From NCBI GenBank assembly GCA_910584375.1, contig CAJUAH010000001.1, positions 138,560-202,559 on the forward strand: a stretch of DNA of 64,000 nucleotides. Reading direction: 5' to 3'. Source of the stretch: an uncultured Acetatifactor sp. (GTDB lineage: Bacteria > Bacillota > Clostridia > Lachnospirales > Lachnospiraceae). How positions within the stretch are numbered: the first letter of the stretch is position 1; the number at the start of each line of letters is the position of its first letter. Below, one piece after another: positions 1 to 9,291 of the stretch. Both the position numbers and the translations under genes were made by a program. The notes under the pieces were generated by a model. The model was not told the DNA's origin. It did no database searches and saw only the letters and a list, made by a program, of their open reading frames with translations.

Positions 1-71
1 GGAGAGTATCACTTTCATCGTAAAACTTGCATAGGGCGGCGGAGACAAATCAAGAATATGCGGAGAAACAG

Positions 72-106
72 GCTGCCGTCTGAGCGATCAGGCGGCAGCT
101 TTTGTG
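72..106 (+). terminator. Rho-independent terminator of the gene upstream of the window
   Basis: A 12-bp stem (72-83 pairing with 88-99, including one G-T wobble) closes a GCGA tetraloop and is followed by TTTTG. It probably ends a gene whose coding part lies before base 1. Nothing coding was recognised in bases 1-172. Confidence 0.75.
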
Positions 107-172
107 TGTGGCGTCGGCAGGAGATATGCGGAACTATACGGGACTATACTATAAACTGAAAGGATGGGCAAT

Positions 173-3100
173 ATGGACGGCAACGCTATTCTGTTTAATG
201 ACAAGTGGAGTTTCCTCAAGACGGAGTCAGGCACGGAGCTGCCGGATATCCGGGGACAGGAGGAGCGGTTTGCCCCGGTGGATATCCCCCATGACTGGCT
301 GATTTATAATACTCGCGACTTATATCAAAACAGCACAGGCTGGTACCGCAAACATATTACCGTCAATTATGCGGGAAACGAAACGACAGATGCTTTAGCG
401 GACGGACAACTGCGCTGTGGCCCCGGACAGCGGGTCATCCTGCGTTTTGACGGCGTCTATATGGACAGCACCCTGTATGTCAACGGGCAGAGCGCGGGAG
501 ACTGGAAATATGGCTATTCTGCCTTTGAACATGATATTACCGATTATCTGCGGCAGGGAGATAACGAACTGCTGCTGCAGGTACGCCACCAGAGTCCCAA
601 CAGCCGGTGGTACTCCGGCGCGGGGATATATCGCAATGTGTGGCTCAAGGTCTGCCCTGTCGCATATCTTCCGCTGGACGGCACATATGTACATACCGAC
701 TGGCGGCAGGAGGAGGGATATCGGCTGGAGATCGAGACGGAGTGCGCGGGAGATATCAGCGGGGATATCCGGTGTCGCTACAGTCTGTGGCAGAGCGGCA
801 GGGAGGTGCGCGATCTGGGCTGGGGAGAGCGGTTTACCCGCGAGGACGGTCAGATCTGTTTCGGGTTGAAAGCTTTGGCAACCGATCTGGAAGAGTGGGA
901 TCTGGAACATCCGTTGTGTTACCGGCTGCGGGTAGAACTGTATGGGGCCGCCATGGACTTTCAGGAGATCACCGTTGGCCTGCGACGTATGGAGTTTACT
1001 GCAGACAGGGGCTTTTTCTTAAACGGCAGATATGTGAAGGTCCACGGCGTCTGCGAGCATCACGACCTAGGCTGCCTGGGGGCGGCATTTCACAGGGAGG
1101 CCATGGCCCGTAAGTTCCGGATATTGAAAAAAATGGGGGTCAACGCGCTGCGTACCAGTCACAATATGCCTGCGGAGGAAGTGATGGAGCTGGCGGATGA
1201 GATGGGGATTCTGGTACTGTCCGAGGCTTTTGATATGTGGGAAAGGTGTAAGACGCCTTACGACTACGGACGCTTTTTCCGGGAGTGGGCGGAGCGGGAC
1301 GTGCGTTCCTGGATCCGCAGGGACCGCAATCACCCCAGTCTGTTTCTGTGGTCCATAGGCAACGAGATCTATGATACCCACGCGGACGCCCACGGTCAGG
1401 AGATCACCCGCAGGCTGGTGGACTATGTGCGCTGCCATGACCCGAAGGGCAACGCCCGGATTACCATCGGTTCCAACTATATGCCCTGGGAGGGAGCCCA
1501 GAACTGCGCGGACATCGTGAAGGTGGCCGGGTACAATTACGGGGAAAAATATTACGCGCGGCATCACCGGGAACATCCCGACTGGATCATATACGGCAGC
1601 GAGACGGCGTCCGTGGTACAGAGCCGGGGAGTGTACCGTTTCCCTCTGCGGCAGTCCGTGCTGGCGGACGAGGACGAACAGTGTTCGGCGCTGGGAAACT
1701 CCAGCACCAGCTGGGGAGCCCGCAGTGTGGAGGCATGTATCGCCGATGACCGGGACGCGGACTTTACTTTCGGCCAGTTCTTGTGGACAGGTTTTGACTA
1801 TATCGGGGAGCCCACGCCTTATCACACTAAGAACTCCTATTTCGGGTATATAGATACGGCAGGATTCCCCAAGGACGCTTATTATCTGTTTCAGGCACAG
1901 TGGACTTCGGCGGTGGAGCGCCCCATGGCGCATGTCTATCCCTATTGGGACTGGAACCAGGGGCAGCTGATCGATGTGCGGGCCTGCACCAACGGAGAAA
2001 GTGTGGAATTGTTTGTGAACGGCCGATCCCAGGGGCGGCTGCGTATCGATCATGCCCGGGGCAGGCAGCTTCAGGGGGACTGGCAGATACCCTATGAGCC
2101 GGGAGAAATCACTGCCGTCGCCTATGACGGGGAAGGCCGGGAGATCGCCAGGCATTCCAGACATTCCTTCGGAGAGGCGCGCCGTCTGGTATTGGAGGCG
2201 GACAAAAACCGGCTTGCCGGAGACGGGGAGGATCTGTGTTTCGTAACGATCAGCGCGGTGGACGGGGAGGGATACCCCGTGGAAAACGCTATGAACTATG
2301 TAAAGCTGTCTCTGGAAGGAGCCGGGAGGCTGCTGGGTATGGACAACGGAGACAGCACGGATTATGACCCGTACAAGGGTTGTGTGCGGAAACTGTTCAA
2401 CGGAAAGCTGCTGGCGGTGGTGGCCTCCAGGCCGTGTCCGGCGGCGGACGGTTTCCACAGGATTCGCATCACAGTGGAGGGACGGGGGCTGGAACCTGCC
2501 AGCCTGGAAATCCCGGTGATGCCAGCGTCCCGGCGTCCCGGCAGCTGCGCGTCCGAGGATGTGAGCGGACAGACGGCCGCGTCCGGGGACGGGAACGGCC
2601 CGGAAGTTTGCGCGTCCAAGGACACAGGCGATCGGACGACCCCGGCAGCCGGGGTGTGTAGCGGTACTTTGCCGGACATTATTCCCGTCCGAAAGGTGGA
2701 ACTGCTTGTGCCGGAGAGCAATGTTCTGGAGGCGGAGCGGCCGGGAGTTGTCATAGAGGCCCGGATCCGCCCGGCGGACGCCACGGACCGGGATTTGGAG
2801 TGGAAGGCGGTCAATCAGAACGGTATTCCCGTGAGCTTTGCCAAAGTGGAGACCGTGGACGAATGCCATGCCAGAGTCACGGCCATGGGAGACGGAGAAT
2901 TTTACGTGCGCTGTCAGTCCGGGAGAGATCCGGTGCGCATCATCTCTCAGATGGAGTTTACGGCCCGGGGGCTGGGACAGGCGTTTTTAAATCCCTATGA
3001 ATTTATCAGTGCCGGACTGTTCAGCGGCGCCATAGGCGAGATCACCAACGGCAATGAAAAGGGCGTCGCCACGGCCAGAGACGGCGTCAGCGGTGTGATT

Positions 3101-3799
3101 TACCGGGATCTGGACTTTGGGGAGTACGGTTCTGACGAGATTACCGTTCCGGTATTTGCCCTCAGCAGCGATCCCCATGAGATCGAGATCTGGCAGGGAG
3201 AACCGGAGACGGAGGGCAGCAGGCTGCTGCTGAACGCCGTCTACCAGAAACCTTCCCGCTGGAATGTATATCAGGAGGAGACCTGGAAACTGCCGTGCAG
3301 GCTCACGGGACTCACCACCCTTGCCTTTCGGCTGCAGAGCCGGAAAGTGCATATCAAAGGTTTTTCCTTTACGCGTTTTGAGAAGGCGTATGGCAGACTG
3401 TGGGGCGCGGAGTGCAGCCGGGTGTACGGCGACAGTTTCAAGGTGGAGAGCAGAGCCGTCACCGGTATCGGCAACAATGTGACCATCGTATACGAGAACA
3501 TGGATTTTGGCGCGGAGGGCGCCGACCGGGTGACGCTGTGGGGACGTTCCCCTCTGCCTCATAATACGATCCATATACACTTTACCGATGAGAGCGGAGA
3601 GATGACGTCCAGAGTGCTGGAGGCGCCCGGCGGGGGGGCGGGGGATTCCGCGGACCGCAGGCTCCCGGATTACGCTCCCCAGACATTCTGTATAGAGCCT
3701 TTGACGGGGAAAGGGACCGTGGAACTGATCTTTTTACCCGGCAGCAATTACGATCTGGAGTCCATACAATTCGGGCGTACCGCGCAGAGTGGAACCTGA
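173..3799 (+). CDS. GH2 family beta-galactosidase with C-terminal accessory domains
   Basis: Large glycoside hydrolase family 2 enzyme, probably hydrolysing terminal beta-galactosides or related beta-glycosides. Numbering from the in-frame ATG at 164: sugar-binding jelly roll about 10-200, an Ig-like domain, then a TIM barrel with acid/base Glu401 in the SIGNEI context and nucleophile Glu480 in YGSETAS. After the barrel come DUF4982-like and Ig-like domains, a low-complexity Ser/Gly/Thr linker (about 790-850), a Big-type domain, and a C-terminal CBM6-like module repeating the motif 'DxDFGxxGxDxITV'. No signal peptide is visible, so the enzyme is probably cytoplasmic. I prefer the ATG at 173 because the AAAGGA ribosome binding site at 159-164 overlaps the ATG at 164 and sits 8 nt before 173. 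The downstream sugar-sensor GGDEF gene may respond to the same carbohydrate. Exact substrate is unknown. Confidence 0.9.
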   Translation: MDGNAILFNDKWSFLKTESGTELPDIRGQEERFAPVDIPHDWLIYNTRDLYQNSTGWYRKHITVNYAGNETTDALADGQLRCGPGQRVILRFDGVYMDSTLYVNGQSAGDWKYGYSAFEHDITDYLRQGDNELLLQVRHQSPNSRWYSGAGIYRNVWLKVCPVAYLPLDGTYVHTDWRQEEGYRLEIETECAGDISGDIRCRYSLWQSGREVRDLGWGERFTREDGQICFGLKALATDLEEWDLEHPLCYRLRVELYGAAMDFQEITVGLRRMEFTADRGFFLNGRYVKVHGVCEHHDLGCLGAAFHREAMARKFRILKKMGVNALRTSHNMPAEEVMELADEMGILVLSEAFDMWERCKTPYDYGRFFREWAERDVRSWIRRDRNHPSLFLWSIGNEIYDTHADAHGQEITRRLVDYVRCHDPKGNARITIGSNYMPWEGAQNCADIVKVAGYNYGEKYYARHHREHPDWIIYGSETASVVQSRGVYRFPLRQSVLADEDEQCSALGNSSTSWGARSVEACIADDRDADFTFGQFLWTGFDYIGEPTPYHTKNSYFGYIDTAGFPKDAYYLFQAQWTSAVERPMAHVYPYWDWNQGQLIDVRACTNGESVELFVNGRSQGRLRIDHARGRQLQGDWQIPYEPGEITAVAYDGEGREIARHSRHSFGEARRLVLEADKNRLAGDGEDLCFVTISAVDGEGYPVENAMNYVKLSLEGAGRLLGMDNGDSTDYDPYKGCVRKLFNGKLLAVVASRPCPAADGFHRIRITVEGRGLEPASLEIPVMPASRRPGSCASEDVSGQTAASGDGNGPEVCASKDTGDRTTPAAGVCSGTLPDIIPVRKVELLVPESNVLEAERPGVVIEARIRPADATDRDLEWKAVNQNGIPVSFAKVETVDECHARVTAMGDGEFYVRCQSGRDPVRIISQMEFTARGLGQAFLNPYEFISAGLFSGAIGEITNGNEKGVATARDGVSGVIYRDLDFGEYGSDEITVPVFALSSDPHEIEIWQGEPETEGSRLLLNAVYQKPSRWNVYQEETWKLPCRLTGLTTLAFRLQSRKVHIKGFSFTRFEKAYGRLWGAECSRVYGDSFKVESRAVTGIGNNVTIVYENMDFGAEGADRVTLWGRSPLPHNTIHIHFTDESGEMTSRVLEAPGGGAGDSADRRLPDYAPQTFCIEPLTGKGTVELIFLPGSNYDLESIQFGRTAQSGT

Positions 3800-3878
3800 A
3801 TTATAACCACAAAAGATACTGGGACTATGGTACTAAAAGTGAATAAAAAATTAAAGTAAAAAATAGGAATTTCTGCTA

Positions 3879-3907
3879 TATTCATATGTATTCAAATCTG
3901 CTATACT
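3879..3907 (+). promoter_or_regulatory. Probable promoter of the sensor-GGDEF gene
   Basis: An extended -10 box, TGCTATACT, lies at 3899-3907. A poor -35 (TATTCA, 3879-3884) is 17 nt upstream. The rest of the 3800-3965 gap is AT-rich and holds no other clear signal. Confidence 0.45.
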
Positions 3908-3965
3908 GTGTATGAGCAATACTTTTGCGTCACTGGCAGTTAGTTGATGACAGAAGGGAGTACGC

Positions 3966-5903
3966 ATGAGCAGAAAGTATTCTGACGGGAAGACATACAA
4001 AGTGATCGCGTTTATTTTCGCCAATTTTTTTAAGGATGAAGAGCAGCGCATTATGAGGCGGGTCGTGCAGCAATGTGCCCGGCACAACTGTAAAGTGATA
4101 TTTTTTTCCACATTGGCGGACTTTTATTTCAATGATATAAATGACAGGGGTGAGCAGAAGATATTTCCGGCGGTGAGTGTGGAGCGGTTTGACGCCATCA
4201 TGCTGATGTCGCTTTCCTTTAAGCTGGACGAGGAGCAGCTCGCCATGGTGGGACGCGCGCAGGTGGCGGGAGTGCCTGTGATCACCGTGGATAAGAGCTT
4301 TGACGGCTGTATCAATCTGGTCATGGATTACGGCAACTGCTTTCGGGAGATCGTGGAGCATATGATCCTGTTCCACGGGTATCGCCGGGTCTACTATATG
4401 AGCGGTGTGCCGGACAACAGTTTTTCCATGGAGCGGGAGCAGGCGTATCTGGATGTGATGCAGCAGGCCGGGGTGCCCCGGGAGCAGTGCAGAATCTATT
4501 ACGGATATTTTTGGGAAACACCCTGCCGGGCCGAGATGGAGCGGATGTTTCGGGAGATAGAGGAGGGTCTGGAGCTGCCCGAGGCGATCATCTGCGCCAA
4601 CGACTCCATGGCGATGGAGGTGGGCACATTTCTGCGGGAGCGGGGATATCGCGTGCCGGAGGATATAGCCGTCAGCGGTTTTGACGGTCTGGAGATGGAA
4701 TATTACTATCGGCCGCGGCTGACCACCGGCGTATATAATGTTGATATGCTGATCGATACGGTCTTTCGGCTGGTGGACGAGGGATGTCCTTCGTCTTATC
4801 GGCAGCAGCCCATTCCCATATACAATGAGATGAGGCTGGGACGTTCCTGCGGGTGCAGCGGTGCGCAGGATCAGAGTCTTTCGTCGGAAATGGTAACGCT
4901 GAAACTGGACCTGCAGCGTCTGATGAAATATCAGGGAGACCTGAATCAGATGGTGGTGAATATCGGTACGGTAAAACAGCCGGAAGAGGCCCTGCGGGCA
5001 CTGCAGGAGATCATGGGTCCGCTCCGCTACAAGGATTTCTGGTTCTGTGCCAATGAGGGGTTTCTGGAGAAAGACATTATTGACTTTGGCAATCAGAAGA
5101 AAGAAACCGCAGTGGAAGATTACACCGGGAATATGGAGGTACTGCACTATCACAATCTGGATGAGTCGGGTGTGGAATCGGGTCAGGCAGAGACGGAGTA
5201 CTGGCAGCCGATGACGTTTGGGGAGGTGATTCCCGGGCTGGACAGCCAGCTGGAAAAAAATGATTTCCTGCTGATTACCACAGTTCATTTACAGGGCGAG
5301 AGCATGGGCTACACGGTGGCTACGATGGACATGGGACATTTCTGGTTTGTAGGCTACTCCGCGTTTTTAGCCAGTTTCCGGCATCTGATAGAATTGCAGC
5401 GCTCCCAGAAACAGTTGATGAAGATGTACATGGAAGACCTTCTCACGGGACTGTACAACCGCAACGGTTTTTATCTCAAGATAAATCAGCTGCTGGAGAA
5501 AGCGGGAGATCAGGAGCTGTCCATCATCTCTCTGGATATGGACGGATTAAAGCAGATCAACGATACATACGGCCATGCGGAGGGCGACCAGGCCCTGCAC
5601 AGTCTGGGCAATATCATTCAGAGCAGTCTGAAACAGGAGTTTGCCGCCAGAATCGGGGGCGATGAATTTCTGATCGCGTTTATGGGCACAGACACCGATA
5701 TCCGCGCCAGGGAGATAGTGGGTTGCATCAACCGGGGCATCCGCGAATATAATGAAGTATCTGAAAAAGAATACGCGATCAACGCCAGCATCGGTTCCTA
5801 TACGGACTGTGCCCGCAGCCATACTCTGGATTATTTTCTGAAAAAAGCGGACGATATGATGTATGCCCAGAAGAGCATGCACAAATGCCGGGACCAGAGG
5901 TGA
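3966..5903 (+). CDS. LacI-type substrate-binding domain fused to GGDEF diguanylate cyclase
   Basis: A 645-aa cytoplasmic signalling protein. Residues about 10-290 match the periplasmic-binding-protein-like effector domain of LacI/GalR regulators (for example 'ANDSMAMEVGTFLRERGY' and 'EDIAVSGFDG'), but no N-terminal helix-turn-helix is present. A linker with a probable coiled or GAF-like part (about 300-470) leads to a GGDEF domain with the intact GGDEF motif at residues 564-568. No RxxD inhibitory site is seen at the usual position just upstream. The likely activity is synthesis of c-di-GMP (or a related dinucleotide) from GTP in response to an intracellular sugar. AAGGGAG precedes the ATG. 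It follows the GH2 gene on the same strand with its own promoter. The sugar ligand is not deducible. Confidence 0.85.
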   Translation: MSRKYSDGKTYKVIAFIFANFFKDEEQRIMRRVVQQCARHNCKVIFFSTLADFYFNDINDRGEQKIFPAVSVERFDAIMLMSLSFKLDEEQLAMVGRAQVAGVPVITVDKSFDGCINLVMDYGNCFREIVEHMILFHGYRRVYYMSGVPDNSFSMEREQAYLDVMQQAGVPREQCRIYYGYFWETPCRAEMERMFREIEEGLELPEAIICANDSMAMEVGTFLRERGYRVPEDIAVSGFDGLEMEYYYRPRLTTGVYNVDMLIDTVFRLVDEGCPSSYRQQPIPIYNEMRLGRSCGCSGAQDQSLSSEMVTLKLDLQRLMKYQGDLNQMVVNIGTVKQPEEALRALQEIMGPLRYKDFWFCANEGFLEKDIIDFGNQKKETAVEDYTGNMEVLHYHNLDESGVESGQAETEYWQPMTFGEVIPGLDSQLEKNDFLLITTVHLQGESMGYTVATMDMGHFWFVGYSAFLASFRHLIELQRSQKQLMKMYMEDLLTGLYNRNGFYLKINQLLEKAGDQELSIISLDMDGLKQINDTYGHAEGDQALHSLGNIIQSSLKQEFAARIGGDEFLIAFMGTDTDIRAREIVGCINRGIREYNEVSEKEYAINASIGSYTDCARSHTLDYFLKKADDMMYAQKSMHKCRDQR

Positions 5904-6038
5904 CATGTAAGACTACTGACGCTCCCACACCCATCGACGCAGTCACACGGCGTCGCGGGTATGCGGCAGTTGCCTGTGTCTATTACAGTTATGCATGTAG
6001 ACATTCGCAGACCAGGCATGAAAAAAGGCGATGTAAGG

Positions 6039-6069
6039 GAGCCGACAATTTAAAGTTGGCTCTTTTATT
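6039..6069 (+). terminator. Rho-independent terminator after the GGDEF gene
   Basis: An 8-bp stem (6039-6046 with 6055-6062) and an AT loop are followed by TTTTATTA. In the 277-nt gap (5904-6180) there is also a 6-bp hairpin, 5935-5940 with 5950-5955, without a T run. No gene was recognised there. Confidence 0.7.
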
Positions 6070-6092
6070 ATATGGAAAAATAGGCTATACTA

Positions 6093-6098
6093 TATAAT
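6093..6098 (+). promoter_or_regulatory. Possible -10 box for the mraY-like/greA operon
   Basis: A consensus TATAAT lies in a TA-rich context between the upstream terminator and the operon. No convincing -35 is seen at the right distance. Confidence 0.35.
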
Positions 6099-6180
6099 AT
6101 TAACGTCCGGCGCCGCCCATTGGATGCTGCCGGGCGTGGTACCGCGGGTAAAGTCTGCGGTATACAGGGAAGGGGATATT

Positions 6181-7143
6181 ATGATACATACACTGATACC
6201 GGAGGAATATGCCTCGTTCGCCGCTTTTGCCGGGATTTTGTTCGCGTTTCTGACTACGATTATCGCCATATCCAGATTGAGCGGATATCTCCCCAAAGAC
6301 GCGGGCCGGGACTTTGCCCATGACGGTAAGCTTTCAGCGGGAAAGCCCAGGGGGGCGGGCATCATTTTTGTGCTGGCCTTTGTGGTGGCGGCGGTGCTGT
6401 TCGTTCCCTATGCCACGGAAAATGCCATCTACCTGGTACTGATCATTATCTGCATGATGACGGGATTTTTGGACGATGCCTCGAAAAGTCCGTGGGGAGA
6501 GTACAAAAAGGGTTTTTTGGATCTCTGTGTGGCGGCGTTGGTGGCCATCACCTTTTTACACTACAACGCCAGTGTGGTGGAACTTGCCATGTTTGGAATC
6601 AAATTTACCATGCCGCCGGTGGTGTTTGCTCTGCTCACCGTGGTGCTGGTCTGGACTTCCGTGAATGTGACCAACTGCTCCGACGGGGTGGACGGATTAT
6701 CCGGTACGCTGACGATCATCACGATCATGACGATTTATGTTATAGACCAGATGAAAGCTCTGGCGGGAGATTTTTCGTTTATGATATTGCTGTTCGCGGT
6801 CTGTATTCTGGGGTATCTGTGGTACAACGCCACGCCCAGCCGACTGATGATGGGGGATGCGGGTTCCCGGGCCATGGGGCTGTTTATCAGTATCGCCATC
6901 CTGAAAACAGGCTGTCCTTTCCTGTATATTCCGGTGGCGCTGGTGCTGATTCTGGACGGAGGACTGGGGCTTTTGAAGGTCTCCCTGATCCGTTTCCTGA
7001 AGATTCATATTCTGAATCATGTGCGCACGCCGCTGCATGACCATGTGCGCAAGGTTCTGGGGTGGTCCAACACCCAGACGGTGTTTCGTTTCGCCATCAT
7101 CCAGATCATCTTGTCGGCGGCGGTGATCTATGCGGTGAAATAG
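6181..7143 (+). CDS. MraY/WecA-type phospho-sugar polyprenyl-phosphate transferase
   Basis: A 320-aa polytopic membrane protein (about 10 TM segments) of the GT4 polyprenyl-phosphate N-acetylhexosamine-1-phosphate transferase family. Family signatures are present: 'MTGFLDDASKS' (the DD loop), 'NCSDGVDGLSG' (the usual NLTDGLDGLA), 'GDAGSRAMG' (the usual GDTGSLALG) and a C-terminal 'LHDHVRKVLGW' replacing the HHHFEL motif of MraY. The family transfers a phospho-sugar from UDP-linked donor to undecaprenyl phosphate, for peptidoglycan (lipid I) or another glycan. The ATG at 6181 is chosen for its GGAAGGGG site; an upstream in-frame ATG at 6124 lacks one. It is not in a dcw cluster here and the His motif deviates, so it may be a paralogue rather than the housekeeping mraY. 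First gene of a three-gene operon. Confidence 0.75.
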   Translation: MIHTLIPEEYASFAAFAGILFAFLTTIIAISRLSGYLPKDAGRDFAHDGKLSAGKPRGAGIIFVLAFVVAAVLFVPYATENAIYLVLIIICMMTGFLDDASKSPWGEYKKGFLDLCVAALVAITFLHYNASVVELAMFGIKFTMPPVVFALLTVVLVWTSVNVTNCSDGVDGLSGTLTIITIMTIYVIDQMKALAGDFSFMILLFAVCILGYLWYNATPSRLMMGDAGSRAMGLFISIAILKTGCPFLYIPVALVLILDGGLGLLKVSLIRFLKIHILNHVRTPLHDHVRKVLGWSNTQTVFRFAIIQIILSAAVIYAVK

Positions 7144-7191
7144 GGGAACTGCTTTGCAGTGATTAGAGAGCGAAATGCGAGGAGAGTAAAA

Positions 7192-7695
7192 ATGTACGAT
7201 AAACTGACACAGAGCGATATACGGAAGATGGAGGAGGAGATCGAGCACCGGAAGTTGGTGGTGCGGCCCAAGGCGCTGGAGGATGTCAAGGAGGCTAGGG
7301 CGCACGGGGATTTCAGCGAGAACTTTGAGTATTATGCGGCCAAGAAGGCCAAAAACCAGAACGAAAGCCGGATACGGTATCTGGAGCGCATGATCCGCAC
7401 GGCCCAGGTAATCTCCGATACGTCCGCAGAGGACGAGGTGGGTATGAACAATACGGTGACCGTGGAGATGCTGGACGACGGCAGCGTGGAGAAATACCGG
7501 ATCGTCACTACGGTCAGGGGCAACTCTCTGGAAGGACTGATCAGCAATGAATCCCCTCTGGGCAAGGCGCTGCTGGGACATAAAGTGGGGGATGTGGTAC
7601 ATGTGCAGGTAAACGACGCCGTGGGATATGACGTGAAGATTGCGCAGATCGAGAATACAGAGGACGATGACAGCGTAAAACTGAGGAGTTTTTGA
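7192..7695 (+). CDS. greA: Transcription elongation factor GreA/GreB family
   Basis: A 167-aa protein with the Gre layout: an N-terminal antiparallel coiled coil (residues about 1-75) containing the family signature 'ARAHGDFSENFEYYAA', then a compact FKBP-like C-terminal domain. Gre factors enter the RNA polymerase secondary channel and stimulate cleavage of backtracked transcripts. The ATG at 7192 follows GAGGAGAG; an in-frame GTG at 7159 has no site. It lies 48 nt after the mraY-like gene and 3 nt before the HAD-CPBP gene, so the three are probably co-transcribed. Slightly longer than typical GreA (about 157 aa); it could be a GreA paralogue. Confidence 0.88.
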   Translation: MYDKLTQSDIRKMEEEIEHRKLVVRPKALEDVKEARAHGDFSENFEYYAAKKAKNQNESRIRYLERMIRTAQVISDTSAEDEVGMNNTVTVEMLDDGSVEKYRIVTTVRGNSLEGLISNESPLGKALLGHKVGDVVHVQVNDAVGYDVKIAQIENTEDDDSVKLRSF

Positions 7696-7698
7696 CGG

Positions 7699-9225
7699 AT
7701 GAAAAAGTATTTTTTGTTTGATCTGGACGGGACACTGACAGACCCCAAGGTGGGAATCACAACATGCGTGCAGTATGCGCTGCAAAGTTTCGGCATCCAG
7801 GAACCGGACCTGGACAAACTGGAGCCTTTTATCGGACCGCCGCTTAAGGAAAGTTTTATGGAATTTTACGGAATGGACGGGGAGCAGGCAGATGAGGCGG
7901 TGGAAAAGTACCGGGAGCGCTTTAATGATAAAGGGATTTATGAAAATGAGATTTATCCGGGAATGGCCCGAATGTTGCAGATCCTGAGCGGAAAGGGTTT
8001 CCGGCTGGCGGTGGCCTCCAGCAAACCCACCGTGTATGTGGAAAGGATACTGGAACATTTCGGCATCCGCCAGTATTTTAAGGCGGTGGTGGGCAGCGAG
8101 TTGGACGGCAGCCGCACCGGCAAAGACCAGGTGGTCATGGAGGCGTTACGTCAGCTCTTTGGGGACAAGCCCATTGCCTGCAAGGAAGTGTATATGATAG
8201 GGGACCGCAGATTCGACATAGAGGGAGCCAGGGCCGCCAGAGTGGAGAGTGTGGGAGTCACTTACGGCTACGGCGGTATGGAGGAGCTGCGGGAGGCCCA
8301 TGCTGACTATATCGTGAAGAGCGTGGAAGAATTGCAGGAATTTCTGCTGCGGGAGCTGTGTGAAGTACAGCAAAAAGGGTTTATGAGCGTCATTGGCCCC
8401 ATGCTGTTTCCGTTTCTGCTGTTTATGCTGATCCGGCAGGCCGCATCAAACGGGGTGCTGTGGCTGGCTGTGGCGGCGGAACCTCATGTGCCGTCGGGGC
8501 TGTGGCCCTGGCTCTATTACCGCGAGGCACAGACAGGGGCGCTGGGCTACACGGGGAATCTGGGTTCAATCATGCAGGCGCTGTCCTATGCCGTGGCGGG
8601 CATTGCCATCCTGCCCACGGCGCTGCCTGTGATGCGGGAGGCAAAAAAGCGTATGGCGCTCAAGCATTTGCGCCGGGAACATTCCAGGAACTATATTCTG
8701 GCGCTGCTTACAACGGTGGGAGCCGTTCTGGGACTGAATCTGCTGTTTGACCTGACGGGCATCACAAACAGTTCGGTTACTTACCAGGCTGTGGCGCAGA
8801 GCCAGTTATCGGCCTCTCTGGCGGTGGGGCTGATATGTTATGGCCTGGTCACGGCTCTTGCGGAGGAAGTGATGTTCCGGGGCATCCTGTACAATGAGCT
8901 GAAAAGGAGCTACAAGCTGCCTCTGGCGATGGTGGTTTCCGCGCTGTTGTTCGGTCTGTATCATATGAATCTGGTACAGGGCGGGTACGGATTTATCATG
9001 GGACTGCTGATGGTGTATCTGTACGAGTACTTTGGCAGTTTCCTCTGGCCTGCGCTGGTGCATATGCTTGCCAATTCTCTGGCGTATGTGCTGGGGTATA
9101 CCAGCCTGGCGGATTCGTTTATACATAGCTGGCCTGCGGCAATTGTGTGCGCGGGGATTGCAATAGTGGGGATTAAGGCGCTGGATTCTGCCAAAAGGAA
9201 GTTGAAGGGGGCTGTTGTCGAATAG
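7699..9225 (+). CDS. HAD phosphatase fused to CPBP intramembrane metalloprotease
   Basis: A 508-aa two-part protein. Residues 1-215 form a HAD subfamily IA phosphatase resembling phosphoglycolate phosphatase (motif I FDLDGTLTD near the N-terminus, 'VASSKP' motif II, a Lys around the KDQVV segment, and 'MIGDRRFDIEGA' motif IV). Residues about 225-508 are a polytopic CPBP (CAAX protease/Abi-like) domain with the expected catalytic motifs: EExxxR at Glu389-Glu390, FxxxH with His422, and HxxxN with His455. GAGGAG near 7683 and the tight 3-nt spacing to greA indicate translational coupling. The joining of a cytosolic phosphatase to a membrane protease in one frame is unusual; no stop or shift is seen at the junction. 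Substrates are unknown. Confidence 0.8.
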   Translation: MKKYFLFDLDGTLTDPKVGITTCVQYALQSFGIQEPDLDKLEPFIGPPLKESFMEFYGMDGEQADEAVEKYRERFNDKGIYENEIYPGMARMLQILSGKGFRLAVASSKPTVYVERILEHFGIRQYFKAVVGSELDGSRTGKDQVVMEALRQLFGDKPIACKEVYMIGDRRFDIEGARAARVESVGVTYGYGGMEELREAHADYIVKSVEELQEFLLRELCEVQQKGFMSVIGPMLFPFLLFMLIRQAASNGVLWLAVAAEPHVPSGLWPWLYYREAQTGALGYTGNLGSIMQALSYAVAGIAILPTALPVMREAKKRMALKHLRREHSRNYILALLTTVGAVLGLNLLFDLTGITNSSVTYQAVAQSQLSASLAVGLICYGLVTALAEEVMFRGILYNELKRSYKLPLAMVVSALLFGLYHMNLVQGGYGFIMGLLMVYLYEYFGSFLWPALVHMLANSLAYVLGYTSLADSFIHSWPAAIVCAGIAIVGIKALDSAKRKLKGAVVE

Positions 9226-9251
9226 TCTGACAACTTGCGGAAAAGTTTTTA

Positions 9252-9280
9252 TTTACAAATGGGCGAAAAAAGTGTATAGT
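9252..9280 (+). promoter_or_regulatory. Sigma-A-like promoter immediately upstream of a terminator
   Basis: TTTACA (9252-9257), a 17-nt spacer and TATAGT (9275-9280). Transcription would start near 9287, a few bases before the strong hairpin at 9292-9329. This implies a transcript of only about 45 nt, or decay of a former leader. Confidence 0.45.
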
Positions 9281-9291
9281 ATACGTCAAGT

